Below are positions 36,417 through 45,233 of a stretch of DNA of 59,383 nucleotides, one piece after another. Within the stretch, counting starts at the first letter, position 1, and the number at the start of each line of letters is the position of its first letter. The DNA is from Pseudomonadota bacterium (GTDB taxonomy: Bacteria > Desulfobacterota > Anaeroferrophillalia > Anaeroferrophillales > Tharpellaceae): assembly GCA_011049115.1 (NCBI GenBank), contig DSCM01000090.1:1-59383 (forward strand). Direction: 5' to 3'. Under the pieces are notes generated by a model. It saw nothing but the letters and a program-made list of their open reading frames with translations, did no database searches and was not told the DNA's origin. The position numbers and the translations under genes were made by a program.

Positions 36417-37139
36417 CTAGCGGGAGGCGACCCGACAATCCCGGCACAAATCGAAAAAATCCTCAGGCAGATCGGCTTTTTTCTGAAAATAATCGCACTG
36501 AAAAGCCGGAGCGACTTCAACCCCGCAGGCTTTGCAGTATTTCAGTTCCAGAACCCGGGACCAGCGGTCGATGATCTTCTGGTCACCATCCTCCTGAATC
36601 TGAATCGCGCCGGTCGGGCAAACGTAAACACAGGCTCCGCAACCGATACACTGTTCCGCCTCCCCACCAAAAGGCGGCACCACCACCCGCTCAGCCCCGC
36701 GCTGGGCAAAGGTGATGGCATTGGCGCCCACCACTTCGCGGCAGACCCGCTCGCAGAGACCGCACAAAATACAATCATCGTAACGCAACTCAAAACGCGA
36801 GCCGCTCAAACCATGTTTCGCCGCCAGACGATCGAGCTCGGGCGAGGTGTTGCAGCGGGCCAGCAGCATCTCCAGCACCATCCGCCGGGCTTTGACCGCC
36901 GTTTTACTCTCGGTTTCAACCACCAGGGGCTTGGTGATCGGATAGTTACAGGAGGTGGTCACCGTCGACCGGTCTCCCTCGACGATCTCAACCAGACAGA
37001 GCCGGCAGGCTCCGTAGGGCTCAAGCAATTCATGGTTACAGAGGGTCGGAATCTTAATATTGAGCGCAGCGGCCGCTTTGAGAATCGTCGTTCCGCGCTC
37101 GACTTCACTTTTTTTCCCGTTAATCGTGACAGCAATCAT
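36417..37139 (-). CDS. NuoG/HoxU-like Fe-S subunit of NADH-dependent oxidoreductase
   Basis: Electron-transfer subunit of 240 residues. The N-terminal [2Fe-2S] ferredoxin domain has CNHELLEPYGACRLCLVEI and a later Cys, followed by the NuoG-type His/Cys region and two [4Fe-4S] motifs: DDCILCGLCERVC and EQCIGCGACVYVCPTGAI. A final Cys-rich tail (YCKACGVEV, LCRDC) adds more metal ligands. The second ATG (37139) is the better start because GGGAGG lies at the right distance. It lacks the molybdopterin-like domain of full NuoG. It is the last gene of the operon, after the NuoF- and NuoE-like genes, as in HndABC or BamGHI-like modules. Confidence 0.9.
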   Translation of the reverse strand: MIAVTINGKKSEVERGTTILKAAAALNIKIPTLCNHELLEPYGACRLCLVEIVEGDRSTVTTSCNYPITKPLVVETESKTAVKARRMVLEMLLARCNTSPELDRLAAKHGLSGSRFELRYDDCILCGLCERVCREVVGANAITFAQRGAERVVVPPFGGEAEQCIGCGACVYVCPTGAIQIQEDGDQKIIDRWSRVLELKYCKACGVEVAPAFQCDYFQKKADLPEDFFDLCRDCRVASR

Positions 37140-37151
37140 GATCATTCCTCC

Positions 37152-38849
37152 CTAAGCCTGAACATCAGCGGTCAAAGCCTTGCAAACTCCGGCCGGGCAC
37201 TGCTTGTCATTAATGTGAGCCAGATACTCATCCCGAAAATAACGTAGGGTACTCAAAACCGGATTGGGCGCGGTTTTACCGAGCCCACACATCGAAGCCT
37301 GCTGAATCACCGGCGCCATTTCCTCCAACAGTTCAAGATCGGACAGGGTTCCTTTACCGAACGTGATTTTTTCCAGAATTTCATACATGCGCTGCAGTCC
37401 CTCGCGGCAGGTCGTACACTTGCCGCAGGATTCTTCCTTGAGGAAGCCAACAAAATATTTGGCGACATCCACCATGCAGGTCTGGTCATCCATGACGATC
37501 ATGCCGCCCGAGCCCATCATTGAACCGATTTTGGTCAACTCGTCAAAATCAACCGGCATGTCGAGATGGGCCTCGGGAATGCAGCCGCCCGAAGGCCCGC
37601 CGGTCTGCACCGCTTTGAAAGAGCGGTTTTTGGGAATTCCCCCTCCGATTTCAAAGATAATCTTACGCAGGCTGGTCCCCATCGGCACCTCGACCAAGCC
37701 GGTATTCTTGACCTTGCCGACGAGGCTGAAAATCTTGGTCCCGGCACTGCCGGCCGTGCCGATGCTTTTATACCAGGCGGCACCACGGTTGATAATCAGC
37801 GGCACATTCGCCCAGGTTTCCACATTGTTGAGAACTGTAGGTTTGCCCCAGAGACCGCTCTCGGCCATATGAATATGTTTGGCCCGGGGTTCGCCGACCT
37901 CTCCTTCGATCGAGGCGATCAGAGCACTGGATTCACCACAGACAAAGGCGCCGCCGCCCTTGCTGATATGAATGTCGAAACTGAAGTCACTGCCCAAAAT
38001 GTTTTCGCCCAGCAATCCGAGGGCCCGGGCCCGGTCAATGGCACACTGCAGATTCCTGACCGCCTGCGGGTATTCGTTCCGCACGTAAACATAGCCGGCC
38101 GTGCCCCCGATGGCAAAAGCGCCGATCATCATCCCTTCGACAATGGCGTGAGGATTACCTTCGAGCAGGCTACGGTCCATGTAGGCTCCGGGATCGCCTT
38201 CGTCGGCATTACAGATCACGTACTTGACCGCGCCGACGGCTTTTTTCGCCGATTCCCATTTGCGACCGGTAGGAAAGCCACCGCCCCCCCGCCCGCGCAG
38301 ACCGGCCTCCTTGACCTCGGCCAGCACCTGATCGGCGCTCATCGTGGCCAGGACCTTCTGCAGGGCCTGGTAACCGCCGATCGCCAGATAATCCTCGATA
38401 CTGGTCGGATCAATATAGCCGTTGTCTCCGAAAACCAAACGTTCCTGCAATCTGTAAAAAGGCACATCCGCCTCAAGTTTAATCCGCTGTTTGGTCTTAG
38501 AATCGAAAAAAAGCAACTTGTCCAGCACTTCACCTTTGGCGATCGTCTGACTGACAATTTCGGCGACTTGTTTTTCCTTGACCCGCTGATACAGGATTCC
38601 TTCCGGCCGGATTACGGCCAGAGGCCCTTTTTCACAATAACCATGGCAGCCGGTGGTTTTAACCTCGACCTTTTTCCCCAAGCCGGCTTTCTCCAGCTCC
38701 GCCCGCAAGAGTTCGACCACCTTGTCACAACCATGCGCCTGGCAACCGGTACCGGTACAAACGGTGACCATGGGCCGGTCGGGATCCCGCTCGGCCCGAC
38801 ACTGATCGCGATAGGCATCCAGCCCGGATGCACTCTCTATCTTCTTCAT
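37152..38849 (-). CDS. NuoF-like NADH-binding flavoprotein subunit
   Basis: Subunit that binds NAD(H) and FMN and passes electrons to Fe-S clusters. The 565 residues begin with a thioredoxin-like [2Fe-2S] domain ([11 protein letters not shown], then [12 protein letters not shown]), continue with the NAD/FMN-binding glycine-rich motif [16 protein letters not shown] and [14 protein letters not shown], and end with the [4Fe-4S] site [17 protein letters not shown] plus [12 protein letters not shown]. The C-terminal two-cluster ferredoxin domain of HydB or HndC-type proteins is absent: the protein ends shortly after CPAGVCKAL. It lies between the NuoE- and NuoG-like genes, 12 bp upstream of the latter. 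Confidence 0.95.
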   Translation of the reverse strand: MKKIESASGLDAYRDQCRAERDPDRPMVTVCTGTGCQAHGCDKVVELLRAELEKAGLGKKVEVKTTGCHGYCEKGPLAVIRPEGILYQRVKEKQVAEIVSQTIAKGEVLDKLLFFDSKTKQRIKLEADVPFYRLQERLVFGDNGYIDPTSIEDYLAIGGYQALQKVLATMSADQVLAEVKEAGLRGRGGGGFPTGRKWESAKKAVGAVKYVICNADEGDPGAYMDRSLLEGNPHAIVEGMMIGAFAIGGTAGYVYVRNEYPQAVRNLQCAIDRARALGLLGENILGSDFSFDIHISKGGGAFVCGESSALIASIEGEVGEPRAKHIHMAESGLWGKPTVLNNVETWANVPLIINRGAAWYKSIGTAGSAGTKIFSLVGKVKNTGLVEVPMGTSLRKIIFEIGGGIPKNRSFKAVQTGGPSGGCIPEAHLDMPVDFDELTKIGSMMGSGGMIVMDDQTCMVDVAKYFVGFLKEESCGKCTTCREGLQRMYEILEKITFGKGTLSDLELLEEMAPVIQQASMCGLGKTAPNPVLSTLRYFRDEYLAHINDKQCPAGVCKALTADVQA

Positions 38850-38930
38850 ATCCTTAAAATCCTCGTCATGTAAGAGTTTGCCTGCTTGGGAACGCTCCGC
38901 CGCAGAACGCAGGACGGCGAACCCGCGTTT

Positions 38931-39392
38931 TCAACGAAAACGACTGAGCAGCTCAGGAACCTTGTCGGCGTCCAATTCACCATAGTAATCTTCATCAATG
39001 ACGGCTACCGGGCCCAGGGCGCAGGCGCCGACGCAGTTAACCGTTTCAATCGAGAACTTGAAATCGCCGGTGGTTCCGCCATCGACAATACCGAGTTCAC
39101 CTTCAAAAGCCGCCAGCACTCGCGCCGCACCGCGGACATGGCAGGCCGTCCCGACACAGAGACTGACCATATGTTCACCCTTGGGCTCAAGATTGAAGGC
39201 TTTGAAAAAGGTGGCGATGCGATACACCTTGGCCACCGGCAGCACCAGATGAGCGGCCAGGGACTCGAGGGCTTCGCGGGCCAGGAAACGATTCTTATTG
39301 CGTATCTGAATCTCCTGCAACATGGCGATCAGATTGGCGGGATTATTGTCGTAGAGGGCTGCAACCTCCAAGCTTACCGTTTCTGCACTCAT
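38931..39392 (-). CDS. NuoE-like [2Fe-2S] subunit
   Basis: Thioredoxin-fold [2Fe-2S] protein of 153 residues that accompanies NuoF. The four cluster Cys are visible in SLCVGTACHVRGA and NCVGACALGPVAVI, and the N-terminal helical segment VAKVYRIATFFKAFNLEP is typical of NuoE. It starts 12 bp after the PorB stop, so the NADH module is fused at operon level to the 2-oxoacid oxidoreductase. Confidence 0.95.
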   Translation of the reverse strand: MSAETVSLEVAALYDNNPANLIAMLQEIQIRNKNRFLAREALESLAAHLVLPVAKVYRIATFFKAFNLEPKGEHMVSLCVGTACHVRGAARVLAAFEGELGIVDGGTTGDFKFSIETVNCVGACALGPVAVIDEDYYGELDADKVPELLSRFR

Positions 39393-39404
39393 AATGACCC
39401 CCTT

Positions 39405-40352
39405 TTAGTTGAGCTCCGACCGGCTCATTTGGATTTTTTTCTGCAGGCGGTCATAGGATTTATCAACCTGCGCCTGTATCTCGGCGATATTGGCGGCACT
39501 CAAGTGCCGAAAACGCCCCTGCGGTTTCAGATAATCGATCACCGGCCGATGATGCTTGTGGGTCACGGTCATACGGTACTCGCCGTTTTCAATTTCGTAC
39601 AGCGGAAAAACCTTGCTTTCGACCGCGATCCGACCAATACTGACCGCGAGATTGGGCGCCATGCGCCACCCCGTCGGACAGGGCACGAAACAGTGAATAT
39701 AAGCCGGCCCCGGCATCGCCGCCGCCTTTTTAACCTTGGCCATCAGGTCAAAGGGATAACTCGGCGAGGCGGTGGCGACATAGGGTATATTATGGGCCGC
39801 GGCAATCTCGGCGACATTCTTTTTCATCGTATGCTGACCCAGGGGCTCGACTTCACCAGCAGGCGAGGTCGTGGTCGTGGCCCCATAGGGCGTTGAGCTC
39901 GAACGCTGAATCCCCGTGTTCATATAGGCCTCGTTATCATAACAGATATAGATCATGTCATGACCGCGCTCCAGCGCTCCGGAAAGAGCCTGCAGACCGA
40001 TGTCAACAGTGCCCCCGTCTCCGGCCTGAGCGACGATGGTGATTTTGCGATCCACCGGATATCTGCCTTTTCTTTTCAGAACCTTGATGCCGGCCTCGAC
40101 CCCGGAAGCCACGGCGGCGGCATTTTCAAAGGCGACATGAATCCAGGGCACCTGCCAGGCGGAATGAGGATATGACGAAGTTACGATCTCCAGACAGCCG
40201 GTGGCATTGGCGATGATATAATCTTTTCCCAGGGTCTTGGCCACCAGGCGGGCCGCGAGCAGCTCGGTGCAGCCCTGACAGGCACGATGACCGGAAGCCA
40301 GAGATTCCTGCTGCGGCGCCAGTTTGGCGGCGTAAACGTTAAAATTCTCCAT
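39405..40352 (-). CDS. porB: 2-oxoacid (pyruvate):ferredoxin oxidoreductase, beta subunit
   Basis: Thiamine-diphosphate-binding subunit of 315 residues. Cluster ligands begin with RACQGCTELL; the TPP/Mg site is AQAGDGGTVDIGLQALSG with YICYDNEAYMNTG, typical of PorB. The block RSSSTPYGATTTTSPAG also matches pyruvate synthase. It overlaps porA by one base (TAATG). The usual reaction is pyruvate + CoA to acetyl-CoA + CO2 with reduced ferredoxin. The exact oxoacid is not proven by sequence. Confidence 0.93.
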   Translation of the reverse strand: MENFNVYAAKLAPQQESLASGHRACQGCTELLAARLVAKTLGKDYIIANATGCLEIVTSSYPHSAWQVPWIHVAFENAAAVASGVEAGIKVLKRKGRYPVDRKITIVAQAGDGGTVDIGLQALSGALERGHDMIYICYDNEAYMNTGIQRSSSTPYGATTTTSPAGEVEPLGQHTMKKNVAEIAAAHNIPYVATASPSYPFDLMAKVKKAAAMPGPAYIHCFVPCPTGWRMAPNLAVSIGRIAVESKVFPLYEIENGEYRMTVTHKHHRPVIDYLKPQGRFRHLSAANIAEIQAQVDKSYDRLQKKIQMSRSELN

Positions 40353-41530
40353 TATTCCCGCACTCCTATCATCTTGTATTGGTGGATTTCCTTGACTTTC
40401 GCCATAGCTTCAGCCTGAGTGATCATCACGGCAAAGTCGTCGATCGTGATATCACGCCCTCCGAGACCGGCGATAAAGCTGGCGACATAGGGCGCGTCCT
40501 GAACCGAGTACAGAGCGGAACGGATTTCCCCGGCCACGGGTCCGCCGGTGCCGCCGGAGGAAACGGCCCGGTCAACTACCGCCAGAGTCTTCACCCCCGG
40601 CATGGCCGCGATCAGATCCTCCACGGGAAACGGCCGCCAGAGACGCAGCCGCAACAGGCCGACCGGACGCTGTTCCTGATCTCGCAGCCGATCGATCGTT
40701 TCCATAGCGGTTTCACTGACACTGCCCATGGTCAGGAGCAAGGTTTCGGCCCCTTCGGCACGATAACTTTCGACAACCTGATAACGGCGCCCGAATCGCT
40801 TGCCAAAATCGGCGAAAACCTCTTTGATCACCGCCATCGAAGCCTTCAGAACCTCGTCCTGACATTTCTTGGCTTCGGTGTAGATCTCCGGAATCCCGAC
40901 CATGCCCATGCTGACCGGAGCATCCGGATTAAGCTGGACCGCCGGTTGGTATGCAGGCAGAAATTGATCGACCTCATCCTGATCAAGAAATTCATGGGGT
41001 TCGATCACATGACTTAAGGTAAAGCCGTCGATATTGACGCTGATCGGCAGCAACACCCGATGATCTTCGGCGATTTTGAAAGACTGCAGGGTCAGGTCGT
41101 AGGCCTCCTGACCGTTTTCGGCAAAAATCGCAATCCAGCCGGTATCACGTACGCTCATGATGTCGCTGTGATCGTTCCAGATACTGATCGGTCCGGACAA
41201 GGAACGATTGGCGATCGTCATCACCACCGGCAGACGCAGGGCCGGAATAATAAACAGAATCTCGTTCATCAGGGCCAGCCCCTGCGAGCTGGTCGCGGTA
41301 TAGGTTCTGGCGCCGGCGGCGGCGGTTCCGGCGCAGACGCTCATGGCCGAATGCTCCGATTCCACCGGAATAAAGGCGGCATCAAGTGTGCCTTCGGCCA
41401 CCAGCTCCGAAAGGTGCTCAACGATATGAGTCTGCGGCGTAATCGGATAGGCAGCTATGGCATCAACATTAGCCTGTTTAACCGCCTCACTGATCGCCAG
41501 TGAAACCTCAATCCCTACTCTTTTTCCCAT
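40352..41530 (-). CDS. porA: 2-oxoacid (pyruvate):ferredoxin oxidoreductase, alpha subunit
   Basis: Alpha subunit of 392 residues with the pyrimidine-binding domain (AIAAYPITPQTHIVEHLSEL, ESEHSAMSVCAGTAAAGART) and the transketolase C-terminal-like domain (LLTMGSVSETAMETIDRLR, RPFPVEDL). I chose ATG 41530, overlapping the porD stop (TGATG) with GGAGG upstream, over the GTG one codon earlier. It combines with the separate gamma, delta and beta subunits into the four-subunit enzyme type common in anaerobes. Confidence 0.94.
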   Translation of the reverse strand: MGKRVGIEVSLAISEAVKQANVDAIAAYPITPQTHIVEHLSELVAEGTLDAAFIPVESEHSAMSVCAGTAAAGARTYTATSSQGLALMNEILFIIPALRLPVVMTIANRSLSGPISIWNDHSDIMSVRDTGWIAIFAENGQEAYDLTLQSFKIAEDHRVLLPISVNIDGFTLSHVIEPHEFLDQDEVDQFLPAYQPAVQLNPDAPVSMGMVGIPEIYTEAKKCQDEVLKASMAVIKEVFADFGKRFGRRYQVVESYRAEGAETLLLTMGSVSETAMETIDRLRDQEQRPVGLLRLRLWRPFPVEDLIAAMPGVKTLAVVDRAVSSGGTGGPVAGEIRSALYSVQDAPYVASFIAGLGGRDITIDDFAVMITQAEAMAKVKEIHQYKMIGVRE

Positions 41531-41823
41531 CACTCGCCCTCCTCAACCATGCTGATACAGCCGGTCCAGCACTCGGTCGCGCAGATACCGCAACCCTTGC
41601 AATGCTCCAGATCAAAATCATAGCTGCCATCCGCCGCCAGCACGATCGAACCTTCCGGGCAAACCAGATAGCAGACCCCGCATTTGATACATTTGCTCTT
41701 GTCGGTTTGCGGCCGCTGCGAACGCCAGTCACCGGTCCGGTACTCAGCCGCGCAACCGGGCTGAGTCACCATGAAACCCAGATCATATTCATGCCAGGCT
41801 TTTTCATTGAATTTTTTCGTCAC
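41530..41823 (-). CDS. porD: 2-oxoacid:ferredoxin oxidoreductase, delta (ferredoxin) subunit
   Basis: Two-[4Fe-4S] ferredoxin subunit of 97 residues. The cluster motifs are SKCIKCGVCYLVCPEGSI and EHCKGCGICATECWTGCI. It carries electrons from the TPP site to the external acceptor. Coupled to porA by overlapping stop/start; the gap to porC upstream is 133 bp. Confidence 0.95.
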   Translation of the reverse strand: MTKKFNEKAWHEYDLGFMVTQPGCAAEYRTGDWRSQRPQTDKSKCIKCGVCYLVCPEGSIVLAADGSYDFDLEHCKGCGICATECWTGCISMVEEGE

Positions 41824-41956
41824 CGCTGTTCTCCTTAATTTTTCTGCTTAAGAACAAAGATCATAGGCTTTTTACATCGTGGAACACCTGCGCGACCCAA
41901 GCCGCCCCTTCTGCAGACCACACCAGGACAACCGCCGCCTTTTCCACTTCAGGTCG

Positions 41957-42508
41957 CTATCGAGACTCGACCTCGGTCTCTTCATAAGCCCGGCGCATGG
42001 CTTTGATATTACGAGCTGCGATGCGACCGAAACGCGCTTCCAAAGGACTGACTAGGGCCTCAATCGGCACGATGCGACAAGCTTTGACCGCAGCCCCCAA
42101 CATGGTTGTATTGGTAATCGGCAACCCCAGCTCCTCGATCGCGATATGGGTTGCGTCGACACGGGCCAGGGCGCTTTTAAAACCATAGACACGCCGCAAT
42201 TCGGACAAGGATTTGCCACTGTTGATAACCAGCATGCCCTCGGGCTTCAGCCCCTCTTCAACATTGACGATCGACAACACCGAAGGATCCAGGACCAGCA
42301 CGACATCCGGACTATAGACCTTGGTCCGGTTGCGGATTTTCTCATCACTGACCCGGGCGAAAGCGATTACCGGAGCCCCACGGCGCTCAGGCCCGAAACT
42401 GGGAAAAGCCTGGGCGAACTTGCCTTCGTTGATCGCGGCGATGGCTAGCATTTCGGCGGAAGTGACTCCACCCTGGCCACCTCGACCGTGCACTCTGACT
42501 TCGATCAT
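41957..42508 (-). CDS. porC: 2-oxoacid:ferredoxin oxidoreductase, gamma subunit
   Basis: Gamma subunit of 183 residues; family blocks include VRVHGRGGQGGVTSAEMLAI at the start, FAQAFPSFGPERRGAPV, and TNTTMLGAAVKACRIV. It is the first gene of the seven-gene operon porC-porD-porA-porB followed by the NuoE-, NuoF- and NuoG-like genes. Its upstream region holds a predicted promoter overlapped by a palindromic site. Confidence 0.95.
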   Translation of the reverse strand: MIEVRVHGRGGQGGVTSAEMLAIAAINEGKFAQAFPSFGPERRGAPVIAFARVSDEKIRNRTKVYSPDVVLVLDPSVLSIVNVEEGLKPEGMLVINSGKSLSELRRVYGFKSALARVDATHIAIEELGLPITNTTMLGAAVKACRIVPIEALVSPLEARFGRIAARNIKAMRRAYEETEVESR

Positions 42509-42558
42509 ATGAAGATCTCCTCTTTGCTAATTGATAACCTGCGGTAACCCTGCAACCC

Positions 42559-42571
42559 ATGTATACGATAA
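42559..42571. promoter_or_regulatory. Second GTATAC-type half-site upstream of porC
   Basis: CATGTATACGATA shares the GTATAC core with the main operator at 42580-42596, 21 bases away centre to centre or about two helical turns, between it and the porC start. Confidence 0.35.
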
Positions 42572-42579
42572 GGTTAAAC

Positions 42580-42596
42580 GGTGTACTGTATACAAT
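42580..42596. promoter_or_regulatory. Candidate operator shared with the carboxyltransferase gene
   Basis: GGTGTACTGTATACAAT matches GGTATGCAGTATACAAT upstream of the carboxyltransferase gene at 14 of 17 positions. TTGTATAC-type inverted sites are typical of GntR/FCD regulators. It overlaps the predicted -10 of porC, which would suit repression. Confidence 0.5.
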
Positions 42597-42615
42597 ACAA
42601 AAAATCAAAAGTGAA
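42587..42615 (-). promoter_or_regulatory. Predicted porC promoter
   Basis: On the minus strand, TTCACT (42610-42615) and TATACA (42587-42592) are separated by 17 bases. The -10 box lies inside the candidate operator. Confidence 0.4.
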
Positions 42616-42683
42616 GCGCTTATTGCTGCAACAGGGTAAAATTAGGTAAAATTAACCCTGGCGAATATCTTTTCTCAAAATTA

Positions 42684-43283
42684 TTAAAAGGGATTCCGCC
42701 CATCCAGAGATTTCTGAATGGTCACCGGATCCATATATTCAAGGTCGGCGCCGACCGGCAGGCCGCAGGCCGGTCGGCTCAGAAGGATTCCCAAGGGACG
42801 CAGAAAGCGGCTGAGGTAAAGAGCCGTGGCATTTCCCTCCACCGTGGGATTGGTGGCCAGCACCACTTCACTGATCTTTTCGGCGACAATATTATGGTAA
42901 AGTTTTTCGAGGCGCAACTCCTCTGGGCCGATCCCCTGTATCGGCGCCAGGGTGCCGTGCAGAACAAAATATCGGCCTTTAAAAGCCCCACTGTTTTCGA
43001 TTGAGATAAGATCTGCCGGATACTCCACCACGCAGAGCTTATTCCGGTCGCGGGCGTAATCCCGACATAGGGGGCAGGGATCCTGCTCCGTCAGGTTCTG
43101 GCAGAAGGAGCAAAGCAGCAGACGATTTTTGACATCGATAATCGCCGCGGCCAGCCTTTCAGCTTCGCCAAGGGGCAGGCGAACCATGTGAAACGCCAGG
43201 CGGGCCGCTGTCTTGCGCCCAACTCCGGGCAATTTTTTCAGTTCTTCAACCAGGCCCAACAGGGCTTCAGGATAACTAGGCAT
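42684..43283 (-). CDS. recR: Recombination mediator RecR
   Basis: RecR of 199 residues, part of the RecFOR pathway that loads RecA on gapped DNA. The helix-hairpin-helix LKKLPGVGRKTAARLAFHMV, the zinc finger CSFCQNLTEQDPCPLC, and the TOPRIM domain (LCVVEYPADLISIE, VVLATNPTVEGNATALYL) are all present, ending with GLPVGADLEYMDPVTIQKSL. The frequent neighbours dnaX and ybaB are not here; instead it lies between the POR operon and methylmalonyl-CoA genes. Confidence 0.97.
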   Translation of the reverse strand: MPSYPEALLGLVEELKKLPGVGRKTAARLAFHMVRLPLGEAERLAAAIIDVKNRLLLCSFCQNLTEQDPCPLCRDYARDRNKLCVVEYPADLISIENSGAFKGRYFVLHGTLAPIQGIGPEELRLEKLYHNIVAEKISEVVLATNPTVEGNATALYLSRFLRPLGILLSRPACGLPVGADLEYMDPVTIQKSLDGRNPF

Positions 43284-43329
43284 AGTTTTTGGGCCGAAAC
43301 CTTCCGGCCTCGGCCGCCGTCGGTTACAA

Positions 43330-43728
43330 CTATTTCTGGGAAAGTTCGGTCAGAACCCCGTTCGAGGTTTTAGGATGAACAAACGCGATTTTAGCACCGT
43401 GCGCCCCACAACGAGGTTCTTCATCCACCAGCTTGGCGCCCTTCTCCTTCAAACCCTTGAGCTCGGCGACGATATCATCGGTCGCGTAACAGATATGATG
43501 AATACCTTCGCCCTTCTTTTCCAGATGCTTGGCCACCGCCGAATCCGCACTGGTCGGACAAACCAGTTCAATATGGGTTTCGCCAATGGCAAAAAAGGCC
43601 ACCCTGACCTTTTGTTCCGGCACCTCTTCGATACCATGAAACTCCAGACCCAGCATATCCCGGTAAAACTTGGCGGTTTCCTCAAGGTCTTTGACGGCAA
43701 TACCGATATGATCAATTTTCTGCAACAT
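43330..43728 (-). CDS. mce: Methylmalonyl-CoA epimerase
   Basis: Vicinal-oxygen-chelate metalloenzyme of 132 residues that interconverts (R)- and (S)-methylmalonyl-CoA. It begins KIDHIGIAVKDLEETAKFYR with a metal-ligand His, then THIELVCP and GIHHICYATDDI, and ends GAKIAFVHPKTSNGVLTELS with the acidic ligand, all typical. Its start overlaps the meaB end by 17 bases, so the two are coupled. Confidence 0.96.
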   Translation of the reverse strand: MLQKIDHIGIAVKDLEETAKFYRDMLGLEFHGIEEVPEQKVRVAFFAIGETHIELVCPTSADSAVAKHLEKKGEGIHHICYATDDIVAELKGLKEKGAKLVDEEPRCGAHGAKIAFVHPKTSNGVLTELSQK

Positions 43729-44668
43729 CTTTATTTTCTCCTCCGGTCATTCCCAGTCCGGCAAAAAGTTCCTCAACCCCATCCATAGGGGTCAACTCCT
43801 TGGCCGCGACCCGGTTGACCACATCTGCATAGACTGGCAAAGCGGTCGAACGCTGCATGATCCCATCAAAGAGATAAGCCCGTAATTCATTTTCCGCCTT
43901 CTGGGCCTTTTTTTCAGCAAACAAGCCGCTTCGGGCGACGCGCTCACCATGAGCGAAAATGCCGGCGACCAGCTCTTCAATTCCGATATCATTGACCGCC
44001 ACGGTGCGATAAATCTCCGGTTTAAAATCCCCCTTAACCATATCCAGCATGGCCCGCAGTTCGGTAAACAGTTTATCCGCGCCTTCACGATCGGCTTTAT
44101 TGACAGCAAAAACATCGGCAATTTCCATCACCCCGGCCTTGGCAACCTGAACCGAGTCACCCAGACCCGGAACCATGACCACGACCGTGGTCTGCGCGAT
44201 TCTGACAATATCAACCTCATCCTGACCGACGCCGACGGTTTCAATAATAACCACATCCTTGCCGGAAGCATCCAGCAGATGAATAACGTCAACCGTATTT
44301 TTGGCCAGGCCCCCGAGATGACTGCGGGTTGCCATACTGCGAATGAACACCCCTTCATCAAGGGCGTGCTGCTGCATTCGAATGCGGTCACCAAGAATCG
44401 CTCCGCCGGAAAACGGACTCGAAGGATCAACCGCGATAACCCCAACGGTTTTCCCCTGTTTGCGCAAACCAGCAATAACCTTATCCGTCAGGGTACTTTT
44501 CCCGGCCCCGGGAGGGCCGGTAATTCCCAGCAGAAAAGCCTTGCCGGTTTTAGGATAAATCTCTTTTAAAATTTCCCTTTTCCCCGGTCGGTCATTTTCG
44601 ACGATGGTAATCGCCTTGGCCAGGGAACGCACTTTGCCGGCCAGCAGACCGGCGACTAAATCGTTCAA
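43712..44668 (-). CDS. meaB: MeaB/ArgK GTPase, methylmalonyl-CoA mutase chaperone
   Basis: G3E-family P-loop GTPase of 318 residues that protects and reloads the B12 cofactor of methylmalonyl-CoA mutase. Walker A is GITGPPGAGKSTLTDKVI, switch and Walker B segments include VAVDPSSPFSGGAILGDRI and VVIIETVGVGQDEVDI, and the base-specificity motif is NKAD. It lies between the mutase small subunit and the epimerase, the standard arrangement. Confidence 0.96.
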   Translation of the reverse strand: MNDLVAGLLAGKVRSLAKAITIVENDRPGKREILKEIYPKTGKAFLLGITGPPGAGKSTLTDKVIAGLRKQGKTVGVIAVDPSSPFSGGAILGDRIRMQQHALDEGVFIRSMATRSHLGGLAKNTVDVIHLLDASGKDVVIIETVGVGQDEVDIVRIAQTTVVVMVPGLGDSVQVAKAGVMEIADVFAVNKADREGADKLFTELRAMLDMVKGDFKPEIYRTVAVNDIGIEELVAGIFAHGERVARSGLFAEKKAQKAENELRAYLFDGIMQRSTALPVYADVVNRVAAKELTPMDGVEELFAGLGMTGGENKDVAEN

Positions 44669-44741
44669 AACTTAAACCCTTTCAATCACGATAGGCTCAG
44701 CTCCGCAACCAGCGCGGGCACAGATTAAACCAGAACCGCCG

Positions 44742-45131
44742 TCAAACATTATTCTTTATAAAAGCAATGGTCTCCTCGGTCGTGGCGCCGGGCAGGAAAA
44801 TTTCAGCGATGCCGGCGGCCTTTAAAGCCGGAATGTCTTCCGCCGGAATGATCCCGCCGCCGAAAACCAGAATTTCACCCGCGCCCTTTTCCCGGAGCAG
44901 ATTGACCACCTTGGGAAAAAGCTTGTTATGGGCCCCGGAAAGGCAGCTCAGACCGATGCTGTCGACATCTTCCTGAATCGCGGTGGCGACGATCTGTTCC
45001 GGGGTCTGGCGAATCCCGGTGTAGATAACCTCCATGCCGGCATCCCGCAAAGCCCGTGAAACCACTTTGGCGCCACGATCGTGGCCGTCAAGACCAGGCT
45101 TGGCGATCAAAACCTTTATCTTTTTATCCAT
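44742..45131 (-). CDS. mcmA2: Methylmalonyl-CoA mutase, cobalamin-binding subunit
   Basis: Small B12-binding subunit of 129 residues. The base-off/His-on motif DxHxxG is in [18 protein letters not shown], followed by the SxL segment [11 protein letters not shown] and the GG motif [13 protein letters not shown]. The ATG at 45131 with GGGGAG upstream is the right start; the frame remains open about 27 codons further without family content. It is encoded separately from the catalytic subunit, as in archaeal and many anaerobic bacterial enzymes. Confidence 0.95.
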   Translation of the reverse strand: MDKKIKVLIAKPGLDGHDRGAKVVSRALRDAGMEVIYTGIRQTPEQIVATAIQEDVDSIGLSCLSGAHNKLFPKVVNLLREKGAGEILVFGGGIIPAEDIPALKAAGIAEIFLPGATTEETIAFIKNNV

Positions 45132-45233
45132 TTCCAACTCCCCTGGCCCGGCAAACGCCGGAAATAAAACATTTTCAGACTTCGAAGACTCAGACGGCGG
45201 CCCGGAACCCAAAAACCTCTGTTCCCGGCTTCG

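Noticed and set aside
39405-42508. Firm assignment as phenylglyoxylate oxidoreductase
   Set aside because: Sequence motifs also fit pyruvate; the benzoyl-CoA context alone is not decisive.
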